From CAYQLY01 sp964418605 (GTDB lineage Bacteria > Bacteroidota > Bacteroidia > Cytophagales > Cyclobacteriaceae): a stretch of 64,000 nt of DNA. A model generated the notes under the pieces. It ran no database searches. It was not told the origin of the DNA and saw only the letters and a list, made by a program, of their open reading frames with translations. Every line of letters begins with the position of its first letter. Positions within the stretch are counted from its first letter, which is position 1. Shown here piece by piece: positions 26,705 through 35,023 of the stretch. The stretch is from NCBI GenBank assembly GCA_964418605.1, contig CAYQLY010000005.1, forward strand, positions 96,929 to 160,928, in the 5' to 3' direction. The position numbers and the translations under genes are program-made.

Positions 26705-29125
26705 TTAATTTAGTTTATTTTTTGTGTTTAAATCTTGTAATAATTTTTCGAGTGTTTGAATATCAGGAACTAACACTTCCCGTGCTTTACTTCCTTCAAA
26801 TGGGCCAACAATACCTGCAGCCTCCAATTGATCAATAAGTCTACCTGCTCGGTTATATCCCAACTTCATACGTCGTTGAATCAGCGATGTACTTCCCTGC
26901 TGGTGTGTTACAATTAATCGGGCAGCTTCTTCAAATAAAGAATCTCTATTTTCCAAATCAATACCTTCCTTAACTTCTGCTTGTTCATCATCGTACTCAG
27001 GAAGCAAATACGCCGACGGGTAGCCACGTTGCGAACCTATAAATTCGCATACGCGTTCTACTTCAGGTGTATCAATAAAAGCGCACTGTAATCGTATAAT
27101 ATCAGATCCTGAAGATAAAAGCATATCACCCTGACCTACAAGCTGATCTGCGCCTCCTGTATCTAAAATTGTTCGCGAATCAATTTTGGAGGTTACTTTA
27201 AATGATAGACGAACAGGAAAATTAGCTTTAATAATTCCTGTAATCACATTGACAGAAGGGCGTTGTGTTGCAACAACCAAATGTATACCGATAGCACGTG
27301 CCAACTGTGCTAAACGAGCAATAGGTTGCTCAACTTCTTTACCCGACACCATCATTAAATCGGCAAGCTCATCAATAATGAGTACAATATAAGGTAGAAA
27401 TTGATGTCCTTTTTCTGGACTTAACCGTCGCTCAACAAATTTCTTATTATACTCTTTGATATTTCTACAACCTGCTTCTTTAAGCAAATTGTAGCGTATC
27501 TCCATTTCTAAACACAACGAGTTTAATGTGTGAACTACCTTTTTAGTTTCTGTAATAATAGCTTCTTCATTATTAGGAAGCTTAGCAAGGAAATGTCTTT
27601 CTAACTTTGTAAATAGTGAAAGCTCTACTTTTTTAGGATCAACTAATACAAATTTTAATTGAGATGGGTGTTTGCGATAAATCAATGAAGCAACAAGAAC
27701 ATTAATTCCAACTGATTTCCCCTGACCAGTTGCACCTGCAATTAACAGATGTGGCATCTTAGTAAGATCACTGATATACACCTCGTTTGATATCGTTTTG
27801 CCAAATACAATAGGCAATTCATAATCATTCTTAGAAAATCGCTCACTAGCAAGTATCGACTTGATGGACACTAACTCTCTATTTTTATTAGGCACCTCTA
27901 TTCCAATTGTTCCTTTGCCAGGAATTGGGGCAATGATACGAATACCTAACGCAGCCAAACTCAAAGCAATATCATCTTCTAAGCTTTTTATTTTGGAAAT
28001 TCGAACACCGGCATCAGGTACAATTTCATACAATGTAACAGTCGGACCAATGGTGGCTTTAATGCTGCCAATTCCAATACCATAGTGTGAAAGTGTTTCT
28101 ACAATTTTATCTTTATTCGCTTCGAGCTCTTCTTTCGTAACCTGTCCTTTTCCTGTTGTATAATCATCTAATAAATCAAGCGCTGGATACTTGTAAGAAG
28201 AAAGATCAAGTGTTGGATTATACTTCTCTTTAATGCTATTTTCTGGCTCAGAAGAAAATTCTTTTTTCAAATCATTTTCCTCTTCAGTCGAATTAACAAT
28301 TTGTATTTCCAAATCATTTTCTTTTTGAATAAGCTTATCTTCTTTGGAGAGCACATGATTATCGGAGGTTAAAACTAATTCCTGTTTAGTATTACTGTCT
28401 GAAACAATAGTAGTATTCTCCTGCAAATGCGTATCGCCAACAACTACATCATCTCGTTGAACAACAACCCCTTGATCGGTATCACCTGCTATATCCACAA
28501 CAGACTTAGGTAAAAAAGAGGTGATATTAAAAAAGTAGATACTAAACACAAGAAGTATACAAATAAGCAATAATGGCGTACCCCATCCCATCATGCTATT
28601 AAGAAGAGATGATAGTTCAAAACCAATTCCTCCTGAAACAAAACTTAATGCCGTAACTTCCTTTGTAACAAGAATAAAATAACCTAATAGAAGACTCAAC
28701 CATAGTATACTAAATCCAGCAAACTGTGTAAATCGCTTAATAGGCAATAGAACTTTTTTAAAAACAATTTTAGTACCTATAAAAAAGAGAATAGGGGTAA
28801 ATAAAAATGAAGCTATACCAAACCATTTATATATAAAATAATGAGATAGTACAGCACCAATAAGGCCAAGCCAATTTTTAGCTTCTTCAGCAGTATAAAT
28901 GGGATTACTTTGGTGTATGCTTTCAACCACACTTTGATCTGCTTTTCCTGTGAAGAGGTAAGAAAAAAAAGCAATGGTGAGATAAATAGAACTAAATAAA
29001 AGGAAAAGACCAACAGAAAGTTTAAATCGCTTATCCTCTAAAAAAGCGAGCGATACTGCAGGCAGCCGAAATCGTTTTTTTTGCTTTGCTTTGGAAGAGT
29101 TAGTCTTATACGTATTTTTGGCCAT
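26705..29125 (-). CDS. ftsK: DNA translocase FtsK/SpoIIIE
   Basis: 806 residues. FtsK pumps chromosomal DNA through the closing septum and activates dimer resolution. Four membrane helices occupy about residues 30-200, followed by an acidic linker. The motor domain has Walker A GATGQGKSVGINV, Walker B IVLIIDELADLMM and LARAIGIHLVVATQRPSVNV. The C-terminal gamma winged-helix (STSLIQRRMKLGYNRAGRLI) reads orienting sequences on DNA. Length is normal for Bacteroidota. It lies 62 bases after the upstream TPR gene and 17 before lolA. Confidence 0.95.
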   Translation of the reverse strand: MAKNTYKTNSSKAKQKKRFRLPAVSLAFLEDKRFKLSVGLFLLFSSIYLTIAFFSYLFTGKADQSVVESIHQSNPIYTAEEAKNWLGLIGAVLSHYFIYKWFGIASFLFTPILFFIGTKIVFKKVLLPIKRFTQFAGFSILWLSLLLGYFILVTKEVTALSFVSGGIGFELSSLLNSMMGWGTPLLLICILLVFSIYFFNITSFLPKSVVDIAGDTDQGVVVQRDDVVVGDTHLQENTTIVSDSNTKQELVLTSDNHVLSKEDKLIQKENDLEIQIVNSTEEENDLKKEFSSEPENSIKEKYNPTLDLSSYKYPALDLLDDYTTGKGQVTKEELEANKDKIVETLSHYGIGIGSIKATIGPTVTLYEIVPDAGVRISKIKSLEDDIALSLAALGIRIIAPIPGKGTIGIEVPNKNRELVSIKSILASERFSKNDYELPIVFGKTISNEVYISDLTKMPHLLIAGATGQGKSVGINVLVASLIYRKHPSQLKFVLVDPKKVELSLFTKLERHFLAKLPNNEEAIITETKKVVHTLNSLCLEMEIRYNLLKEAGCRNIKEYNKKFVERRLSPEKGHQFLPYIVLIIDELADLMMVSGKEVEQPIARLAQLARAIGIHLVVATQRPSVNVITGIIKANFPVRLSFKVTSKIDSRTILDTGGADQLVGQGDMLLSSGSDIIRLQCAFIDTPEVERVCEFIGSQRGYPSAYLLPEYDDEQAEVKEGIDLENRDSLFEEAARLIVTHQQGSTSLIQRRMKLGYNRAGRLIDQLEAAGIVGPFEGSKAREVLVPDIQTLEKLLQDLNTKNKLN

Positions 29126-29187
29126 TACCTATTTTGAGAAAGCTCTCCAAATTTAGCAAAAAGGGAAAAGGTTTAAGCTTTGTTTTA

Positions 29188-29865
29188 TTATTTTTTAGTT
29201 GTAGCCAAAATAGATTCTAGTCTGGCTTTATTTTTTTTAGCCTCTCCAAACTCTCGTGAAGAATAAAAATGCTGAATGATTTTTTCACAAGCCTCAATAG
29301 CAGCCACATAGTTTTTATTCTTTTCAGATGCTAAAGCTTCTTTTAAAAGATATTGTGGAGAAAAGAAATTATTTTCTTTATATGTAGATGCTCTATGATA
29401 ATACGCAGCTGCTTCCTGATAATGCGCAAGTTCCATATGAGCATCACCAAGCAAGCAATATGCTCGAGCCTGAACAAGAATATCTTTAGAACTAAACTTC
29501 TCTAAATTTTCAATTGCCTTTTGAAACTCTCCTTTTTTTAGATAAATCACCCCAACATAAAATCGGGCCAAATTGCCTGCCTTAGTCGAGCTGTAATCTT
29601 GAATAATATCCTCAAACCCTAAATTATTTCCATCGCCTTTTAATGCCTTATTCAATGAGTCTGCTTCAAAATAGTAGACAGCCTGAAACATCTCACGTTG
29701 AGCTTGTTCATTTTGAGAAGAGAGATAGTATTTATATGCAATAATAGATAAAACAAGCACTACTACAGCTGTGCCTGCAATAGACACTATTTTTTTATTT
29801 TTATTAAAAAAAAACTCTAGCTTTTGTAATTTCTCTCGAAAAGAATTTTCTTTTCCTTTTTCCAT
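29188..29865 (-). CDS. TPR membrane protein (YfgM/BamD-like tetratricopeptide)
   Basis: 225 residues. A cytoplasmic N-terminus of about 25 residues is followed by a membrane anchor (IVSIAGTAVVVLVLSIIAYKYYL) and periplasmic TPRs (ARFYVGVIYLKKGEFQKAIE, CLLGDAHMELAHYQEAAAYY). This resembles YfgM, a periplasmic chaperone-related protein associated with the Sec translocon, and is a usual neighbour in Bacteroidota. It sits between pdhA (41 bases upstream) and ftsK. The exact function is not established. Confidence 0.8.
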   Translation of the reverse strand: MEKGKENSFREKLQKLEFFFNKNKKIVSIAGTAVVVLVLSIIAYKYYLSSQNEQAQREMFQAVYYFEADSLNKALKGDGNNLGFEDIIQDYSSTKAGNLARFYVGVIYLKKGEFQKAIENLEKFSSKDILVQARAYCLLGDAHMELAHYQEAAAYYHRASTYKENNFFSPQYLLKEALASEKNKNYVAAIEACEKIIQHFYSSREFGEAKKNKARLESILATTKK

Positions 29866-29906
29866 ACAGCATTAATCTTAAAAGAGTGCAAATATAGTAA
29901 AAATGA

Positions 29907-30923
29907 TTAATCCATTATAAATGGGTAATCAGGCTCTCGGTATACATCTGTGAATGCTTGTTCGACAGATGGATAAGACGATTCTTCTGCAAACCGAACA
30001 GCTTCATCTACTTCTGCTTTTATTTTTTCATCAATAGCATTAAGATTAGCCTCTGTGGCCATGCTATTTTTTAGAATAGTAGCTTTAACTTGCTCAATAG
30101 GATCTTTAGATTTATATTCCTCAACCTCCTCTTTAGTTCTATACTTACCTGGATCAGACATGGAATGTCCTTTATAGCGATAGGTTTTAAATTCTAAAAA
30201 AGTAGGACCTTCTCCTTTTCGAGCACGCTCAGCTGCTTGTTCAACAGCCATATGTACTTCTTCTACCTGCATCGCGTCTACATCTTGTGAAGGCATATCA
30301 TAAGCTTCGCCTAGTGTATAAAGCTCTACAACATTAGATGTACGCTTTACAGATGTACCCATCGCGTAGCCATTATTTTCAACGACAAAAATGACAGGTA
30401 ATTTCCAGAGCATAGCCATGTTAAATGTTTCATGCAATGCACCTTGCCGAACAGCACCATCCCCCATATAGCAGATGCAAAGATTTTTAGTTTTATTATA
30501 TTGCTCGGCAAATGCAATACCTGCACCCAATGGAATTTGCCCCCCTACAATACCATGGCCTCCCATAAAATTTTTTTCGCGATCAAACATATGCATAGAT
30601 CCACCCTTGCCTTTAGAACAGCCTGTTTCTTTTCCAAAGAGTTCAGCCATGATAGCTTTAGCAGATGTTCCTAATGCCAAAGGATGGGCATGATCTCTAT
30701 AAGCGGTAATCCATTTATCCTCTTTTTGTAAAGCTGTGACAGCACCTGCCACACAGGCTTCTTGACCTATATACAGATGGCAAAATCCTTTGATTTTCTG
30801 CTGACCATAGAGTTGCCCTGCCTTTTCTTCAAATTTACGCATGAGCTGCATAGACTCATACCACGTCAGATAGGTTTCTTTTGAAAATTTTTTAACAGAT
30901 GAATTTTTAGTTTTCGTAGCCAT
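29907..30923 (-). CDS. pdhA: Pyruvate dehydrogenase E1 component, alpha subunit
   Basis: 338 residues from the ATG at 30923 (MATKTKNSSVKKFSKE); the longer frame would need a TTG at 30935. It forms the E1 heterotetramer with PdhB, decarboxylating pyruvate with thiamine diphosphate. The TPP-binding motif is GDGAVRQGALHETFNMA ... VVENNGYAMGTS, and the N-terminal LYGQQKIKGFCHLYIGQEA and phosphorylation-loop-like YRYKGHSMSDPGKYR are typical. The beta subunit and E2/E3 genes are not in the window. Confidence 0.94.
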   Translation of the reverse strand: MATKTKNSSVKKFSKETYLTWYESMQLMRKFEEKAGQLYGQQKIKGFCHLYIGQEACVAGAVTALQKEDKWITAYRDHAHPLALGTSAKAIMAELFGKETGCSKGKGGSMHMFDREKNFMGGHGIVGGQIPLGAGIAFAEQYNKTKNLCICYMGDGAVRQGALHETFNMAMLWKLPVIFVVENNGYAMGTSVKRTSNVVELYTLGEAYDMPSQDVDAMQVEEVHMAVEQAAERARKGEGPTFLEFKTYRYKGHSMSDPGKYRTKEEVEEYKSKDPIEQVKATILKNSMATEANLNAIDEKIKAEVDEAVRFAEESSYPSVEQAFTDVYREPDYPFIMD

Positions 30924-30993
30924 TGGTTTATTCAATTGCCTATATACAAATAAGACTCCTACAAATTAAGCCTATTTAGGAATGAAAAACAAT

Positions 30994-31030
30994 AGTTAAA
31001 AAGCCTGAATTTAATTCAGGCTTTTTAACT
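30994..31030 (-). terminator. Rho-independent terminator after the IPT/TIG lipoprotein gene
   Basis: 18-bp perfect inverted repeat (AGTTAAAAAGCCTGAATT and complement, 1-base centre) 16 bases after the stop of the lipoprotein gene at 31047. Confidence 0.85.
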
Positions 31031-31046
31031 TAATGCTAAAAAAACT

Positions 31047-32432
31047 CTAGTTAAGATAATACCGGTACGCTCTAGAATTAGTACGACTGATATAATACAT
31101 AATACCTGTGTCTTGATCAATATAAAAACTCATACGTGCATCAATAGCGTTTGTTACATTTGTTATTAATCCTGTCTCTGGATCAATGCGTTTCAACCCA
31201 GACATGCCAGCTGATATATAGATTTGCCCTTTATAGGAAACCATACCATTAACTAAAATAAAAGCTGAATTACATAAAAGAGTTGAAGGTCCCTGTGTAG
31301 TTAAATTATATTTATACACGTTCCCATTATTATAATTTATAAATAAATAATTATCTATAACAGTTGCTTGGAGCGGGATATTTGTTCCAAAATCAAAACC
31401 AGATAGCACCTCAACACTACCCGTAGTTGATGAAACTTTAAGTATTTCTTTAGTAGTAGAACCAACAAGGTATAAATTACCAGCTTTGTCAGCAGCTATC
31501 GAAGTGAAAATATGAGGTGCAATTTTAGGATTATCAGCTCCAACATGAATGGACATTTCACCTGTTTTAATATTAAGCTTTAAAATTTGAAACTTAGATG
31601 CTAAAAAAGCATAATCACCTACTACAACTGTATGAGAAGCATGGTATTCATTCACTTTTTCCCATACTGCACTATTACGTTTACGTAAGAAGCTTTCATA
31701 AAAAAAAGTAACCGGGTTAGTTACACCAAATGCATACATATTACCAGAACTAAAAAAAAGAGCATTAGGACGGTTAACCGTACCGGTTTGGGGCACATCC
31801 ACGATCTCTTCAGGAGCGGTCGGAGATACTTCATATTCAAAATCTATTCCTTTAGACTTTAGATTAGCCACAGCAACTGTTACTTTGACCTTATCGCCAG
31901 AAACTGCAGGAATAGGAGCGATTACATCAATTTTGTTAGCGTCTAATGATACCTTAGGCGCTTGGATATCTCCAAATTTTACAGTAAGGGCATTCAAGTC
32001 TGTAGTACCAAGTTCCTCCACTGTTAAAGTGACATATGCTCCAATACGGCCTTTTGCAACATTCAATGATGTAATCTTAGGAGGAAGAATTATGTTAAAA
32101 GGAGTAATACCTCCTTGAACAACTTCACCATCTACTTTTACAGTAAGTTGATTCTGCCCTTTAACAGTATTATCCGGAATTTTAACTACAATGCTATCAT
32201 CGCTGACACTTACAATGGATGCTTCTACATCATTAAATGCTACCTTTACAGCCTGAGGGTTACTCCCAAATGCAGCCCCTTGCACTGTTACCATGTCTCC
32301 AGGCATACCTGCCACAGGTGTTACAACTTTTACTTCGGGTGAAGGTTTAGGCTCTTCTTCTTTTTTCTTACAAGCCACATTTAATGTAGCTATATAGATT
32401 GTTACTATTAACGCTTTTGTAATCTTTTTCAT
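31047..32432 (-). CDS. IPT/TIG-domain lipoprotein, copy 1
   Basis: 461 residues. Signal peptide with lipobox ending LNVAC, then the linker KKKEEEPKPSPEVK. Two IPT/TIG domains follow (VVTPVAGMPGDMVTVQGAAF and ITSLNVAKGRIGAYVTLTVE), then a probable beta-propeller of NHL/SMP type (repeats such as IAADKAGNLYLVGSTTKEIL). A surface lipoprotein binding sugar or protein is likely, but the ligand is unknown. It is a tandem paralogue of the next gene (67 bases upstream), with nearly identical N-terminal halves and more divergent propellers. It has its own -7 box and terminator. Confidence 0.85.
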   Translation of the reverse strand: MKKITKALIVTIYIATLNVACKKKEEEPKPSPEVKVVTPVAGMPGDMVTVQGAAFGSNPQAVKVAFNDVEASIVSVSDDSIVVKIPDNTVKGQNQLTVKVDGEVVQGGITPFNIILPPKITSLNVAKGRIGAYVTLTVEELGTTDLNALTVKFGDIQAPKVSLDANKIDVIAPIPAVSGDKVKVTVAVANLKSKGIDFEYEVSPTAPEEIVDVPQTGTVNRPNALFFSSGNMYAFGVTNPVTFFYESFLRKRNSAVWEKVNEYHASHTVVVGDYAFLASKFQILKLNIKTGEMSIHVGADNPKIAPHIFTSIAADKAGNLYLVGSTTKEILKVSSTTGSVEVLSGFDFGTNIPLQATVIDNYLFINYNNGNVYKYNLTTQGPSTLLCNSAFILVNGMVSYKGQIYISAGMSGLKRIDPETGLITNVTNAIDARMSFYIDQDTGIMYYISRTNSRAYRYYLN

Positions 32433-32458
32433 ATTAAAATAGGTTTTTTTTAAGTGCC

Positions 32459-32466
32459 CAAAGATA
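32459..32466 (-). promoter_or_regulatory. -7 promoter element of IPT/TIG lipoprotein copy 1
   Basis: TATCTTTG on the minus strand, exact TAnnTTTG, 26 bases before the ATG. It shows the two paralogues can be transcribed separately. Confidence 0.5.
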
Positions 32467-32499
32467 TAACTTTTTTTATAAAAAAAATAATTTTACACC

Positions 32500-33897
32500 C
32501 TAGTTAAGATAATAACGATAGGCTTTACCATCTATATCATTAATATAATATATAATGCCTGTTGACTCATCGATATACATTGAGCTATTACACGTATATG
32601 AGGTGGAAAGAATTTTGGTTTCCGCTCCAGTTTGTGGATCAACACAATATATACCACGTTCTCTAACAAATAAATAAAGTTTATTTTTATACACATTTAA
32701 AGATCTAATATCAAATTTTGCTTGATACAAAAAAGAAACCAATGTCTTAGTAGAAAGATCATACTTATACAGTTTATTGTCATCAGCTGCTATAAACAAA
32801 TAATTGCCTACAACGGCTGTTCCCATTGGACGATTAGCTAATGAAAAGCTAAATCCAGGTAATGCCTCAACATCTTGATTACTAGTTGACACCTTCAATA
32901 CCTCTTGTGTATCAGTTCCGGGCAAATACAAATTACCTTGTGCATCAGCAGCAATTCCAAAGAAACGGTTATTGGTGATTTTATCATTATTAGCTGCCAA
33001 AAAAGACCATTCACCTGTTTTTGCATTAATCCTAATTATTCTCTTATTAGAACCTAAAAATAGATTATCACCAACTAACATTCCAGTATTACAAGTAGAA
33101 TAGGTAAGATTAATTTTCTCCCATCCACTACCATTAGGTTTAAGTGAAGAAGACTCATAGCTAGAGCCACTAGAATTACTTGTTCCCACAACAAACAAGG
33201 TGCCAAAGGCAGAGAAAAAGCACTTGCCAGCTTTTCCCGGTATTCCTGATTGAGGGACACCAACCACTTCTTCCGGAACAGTTGGAGAAGCTTCATATTT
33301 AAAATCAAGCTCGTTAATTGATTTTGAATTTCCTATACTCAACCCTACTTTAACTGTGCTAGCAGCTACCGTAGGCGCAGGAGCAACGACGTTAACCTTA
33401 TTGCCATCCAATGAAGCCTTAGGCGCTTCAACATCCCCAAACTTTACAGTAAGCGCATTTAGATCTGTCGTATTCAGATCATCCACTGTTAAAGTAACAT
33501 ATGCTCCAATACGGCCTTTCGTTATACTCAAGGATGCTATTTTTGGAGGAAAAGTTATGGTAAAAGGCACAGTAACTCCTTGAATAACCTCACCATTTAT
33601 TTTTACAGTGAGTTGATTTTGTCCTTTAATCGCATTATCCGGAATTTTAACTACGATACTATCGTCGTTGATGCTTACAATTGACGCTTCTATATCATTA
33701 AATGTTATTTTTGTAGCCTCAGGATTGCCTCCAAGCGCAGCTCCTTTTAATGTTACCTTATTGCCTGGCATACCTATTACAGGTGTTACCGTTTTTACTT
33801 CAGGTGAAGGCTTAGGCTCTTCTTCTTTTTTCTTACAGGTTATAGTCAGGCATACCACCGTACACACAACTAGGAACATTCGTATATTTTTTTTCAT
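32500..33897 (-). CDS. IPT/TIG-domain lipoprotein, copy 2
   Basis: 465 residues from the ATG at 33897 (MKKNIRMFLVVCTVVCLTIT), which places a proper signal peptide and lipobox (LTITC) at the start; the longer frame to 33951 does not. After KKKEEEPKPSPEVK come two IPT/TIG domains, then a propeller with repeats such as IAADAQGNLYLPGTDTQEVL and VVGNYLFIAADDNKLYKYDL. It is a paralogue of the gene at 31047. Shared segments such as DDSIVVKIPDN and KGRIGAYVTLTV are identical, while the propeller halves differ considerably. Ligand unknown. Confidence 0.85.
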   Translation of the reverse strand: MKKNIRMFLVVCTVVCLTITCKKKEEEPKPSPEVKTVTPVIGMPGNKVTLKGAALGGNPEATKITFNDIEASIVSINDDSIVVKIPDNAIKGQNQLTVKINGEVIQGVTVPFTITFPPKIASLSITKGRIGAYVTLTVDDLNTTDLNALTVKFGDVEAPKASLDGNKVNVVAPAPTVAASTVKVGLSIGNSKSINELDFKYEASPTVPEEVVGVPQSGIPGKAGKCFFSAFGTLFVVGTSNSSGSSYESSSLKPNGSGWEKINLTYSTCNTGMLVGDNLFLGSNKRIIRINAKTGEWSFLAANNDKITNNRFFGIAADAQGNLYLPGTDTQEVLKVSTSNQDVEALPGFSFSLANRPMGTAVVGNYLFIAADDNKLYKYDLSTKTLVSFLYQAKFDIRSLNVYKNKLYLFVRERGIYCVDPQTGAETKILSTSYTCNSSMYIDESTGIIYYINDIDGKAYRYYLN

Positions 33898-33963
33898 AGT
33901 AAAACTTCTTATAATATTCATAAATATAACTTTTTTTATTTTTATTTGCAATAATTATAAGAC

Positions 33964-34173
33964 TTATTTTTTTTTCTTCGGTTTTTTAGTTGCCTGAGTT
34001 GTTTTTTTTACCTTTTTATCTTGTACTTTTTTATCTAAAAACTCATTAATAGCATTAATATCATGGCTGTAGGTAATCTCACCTAGTTTATTAATTTCAA
34101 TTGTAAATCCGTCTAATTCGGGATGAGTATCAGGCTTTTTTTTATCAGCAAGTTTATTTTTTCGTTTTGCCAC
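33964..34173 (-). CDS. Small basic hypothetical protein downstream of ybeY
   Basis: 69 residues with a GTG start at 34173 that overlaps the last 20 bases of ybeY in another frame, suggesting translational coupling. The N- and C-termini are Lys-rich (MAKRKNKLADKKK ... KKPKKKK), and the centre LDGFTIEINKLGEITYSHDI followed by NAINEFLDKK resembles a small conserved Bacteroidota protein with a GEI..S.DI..IN.FL pattern (from memory). No function is known; the basic tails could bind RNA or ribosomes, in keeping with its partner YbeY (inference). Confidence 0.7.
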   Translation of the reverse strand: MAKRKNKLADKKKPDTHPELDGFTIEINKLGEITYSHDINAINEFLDKKVQDKKVKKTTQATKKPKKKK

Positions 34174-34597
34174 GTAGTAGTGTATTTAATTTAACAAGAT
34201 AAATATCTTCTTTTTTTCTCATTTTTTCTTTTTGAGATGGGGTTTTATCTTCATATCCCATGAGATGAAGCAACCCATGAACCATGACACGACATAGTTC
34301 AAGTGAGACGTTTACATTTAATTGAGCTGCATTATCTTTTATACGTTCAATACTAATAAAAATATCGCCTTCCAAATTATCCTGCTCCTCGGTATATTCA
34401 AATGTGATAACATCAGTAAGTGTATGATGATTAAGGTATGTTTTATTGAGTTGAAGTAAATAAAGATCCGAGCAATAGATGATGTTAAGGTGGTGTATTT
34501 TTTTTTTCTCTGCTTTAGCTACTTGTTGCAACCATGTTTTAATTTTTGTTTTATTTCTGGTTGGATATTGTATATCTTCTGAATAGAAATAAATCAT
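34154..34597 (-). CDS. ybeY: Endoribonuclease YbeY (rRNA maturation)
   Basis: 147 residues. YbeY is a zinc-dependent RNase acting in 16S rRNA 3' maturation and ribosome quality control. The metal site H-G-L-L-H-L-M-G-Y is present as MVHGLLHLMGYED, where the usual third His (HxxxHxxxxxH) is not seen in the family position: the sequence continues GYEDKTPSQKEKM, as is usual in Bacteroidota where Asp takes that place. LTDVITFEY is the other family motif. It lies 9 bases after the anti-sigma-like ATPase gene and overlaps the small basic gene after it. Confidence 0.92.
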   Translation of the reverse strand: MIYFYSEDIQYPTRNKTKIKTWLQQVAKAEKKKIHHLNIIYCSDLYLLQLNKTYLNHHTLTDVITFEYTEEQDNLEGDIFISIERIKDNAAQLNVNVSLELCRVMVHGLLHLMGYEDKTPSQKEKMRKKEDIYLVKLNTLLRGKTKK

Positions 34598-34606
34598 AAA
34601 TACAAG

Positions 34607-35011
34607 TTAAATAAGGTAAAATACCAACTCAACACGTTTTCCATGATTAAGAAAAATAACCTCATCTGCAAGTTGCTTCATTAAAAAAATACCCCTTCCT
34701 CCAGGATTTTCGAGATTTTCAGGAGCAGTGGGATCAGATAAATCTTGATAATTAAAGCCTTTGCCTTGGTCTTCTACACTAAACTTAACCGAAGAACCAT
34801 CTATCATCTCAAGAGACAAGGAGACGTTTTTATCTTTATCTGATTTATTGCCATGAATAATTGCATTATTAACCGCTTCGGTTATAGCAATCATAATATT
34901 ACCATAAACATCATCATTAATGGCATATTTTTCTTTGGCATTATCGATAAAGCTTTCTACGATTCGAATATTTTCGATCAATGAAGGAATCTGAATATGT
35001 AAAGCACTCAT
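34607..35011 (-). CDS. Anti-sigma-factor-type ATP-binding protein (HATPase_c_2, RsbW-like)
   Basis: 134 residues, a single GHKL ATPase domain. The N-box is AITEAVNNAIIHGNK, G1 is VEDQGKGFN and G2 is NPGGRGIFLMKQLADEV. Proteins of this kind act as anti-sigma factors or serine kinases in partner-switching systems, but no sigma factor or antagonist gene is adjacent here. It lies 12 bases after the DUF4175 gene, in a run that continues to ybeY. Confidence 0.88.
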   Translation of the reverse strand: MSALHIQIPSLIENIRIVESFIDNAKEKYAINDDVYGNIMIAITEAVNNAIIHGNKSDKDKNVSLSLEMIDGSSVKFSVEDQGKGFNYQDLSDPTAPENLENPGGRGIFLMKQLADEVIFLNHGKRVELVFYLI

Positions 35012-35023
35012 GAAGGGAAAAAT

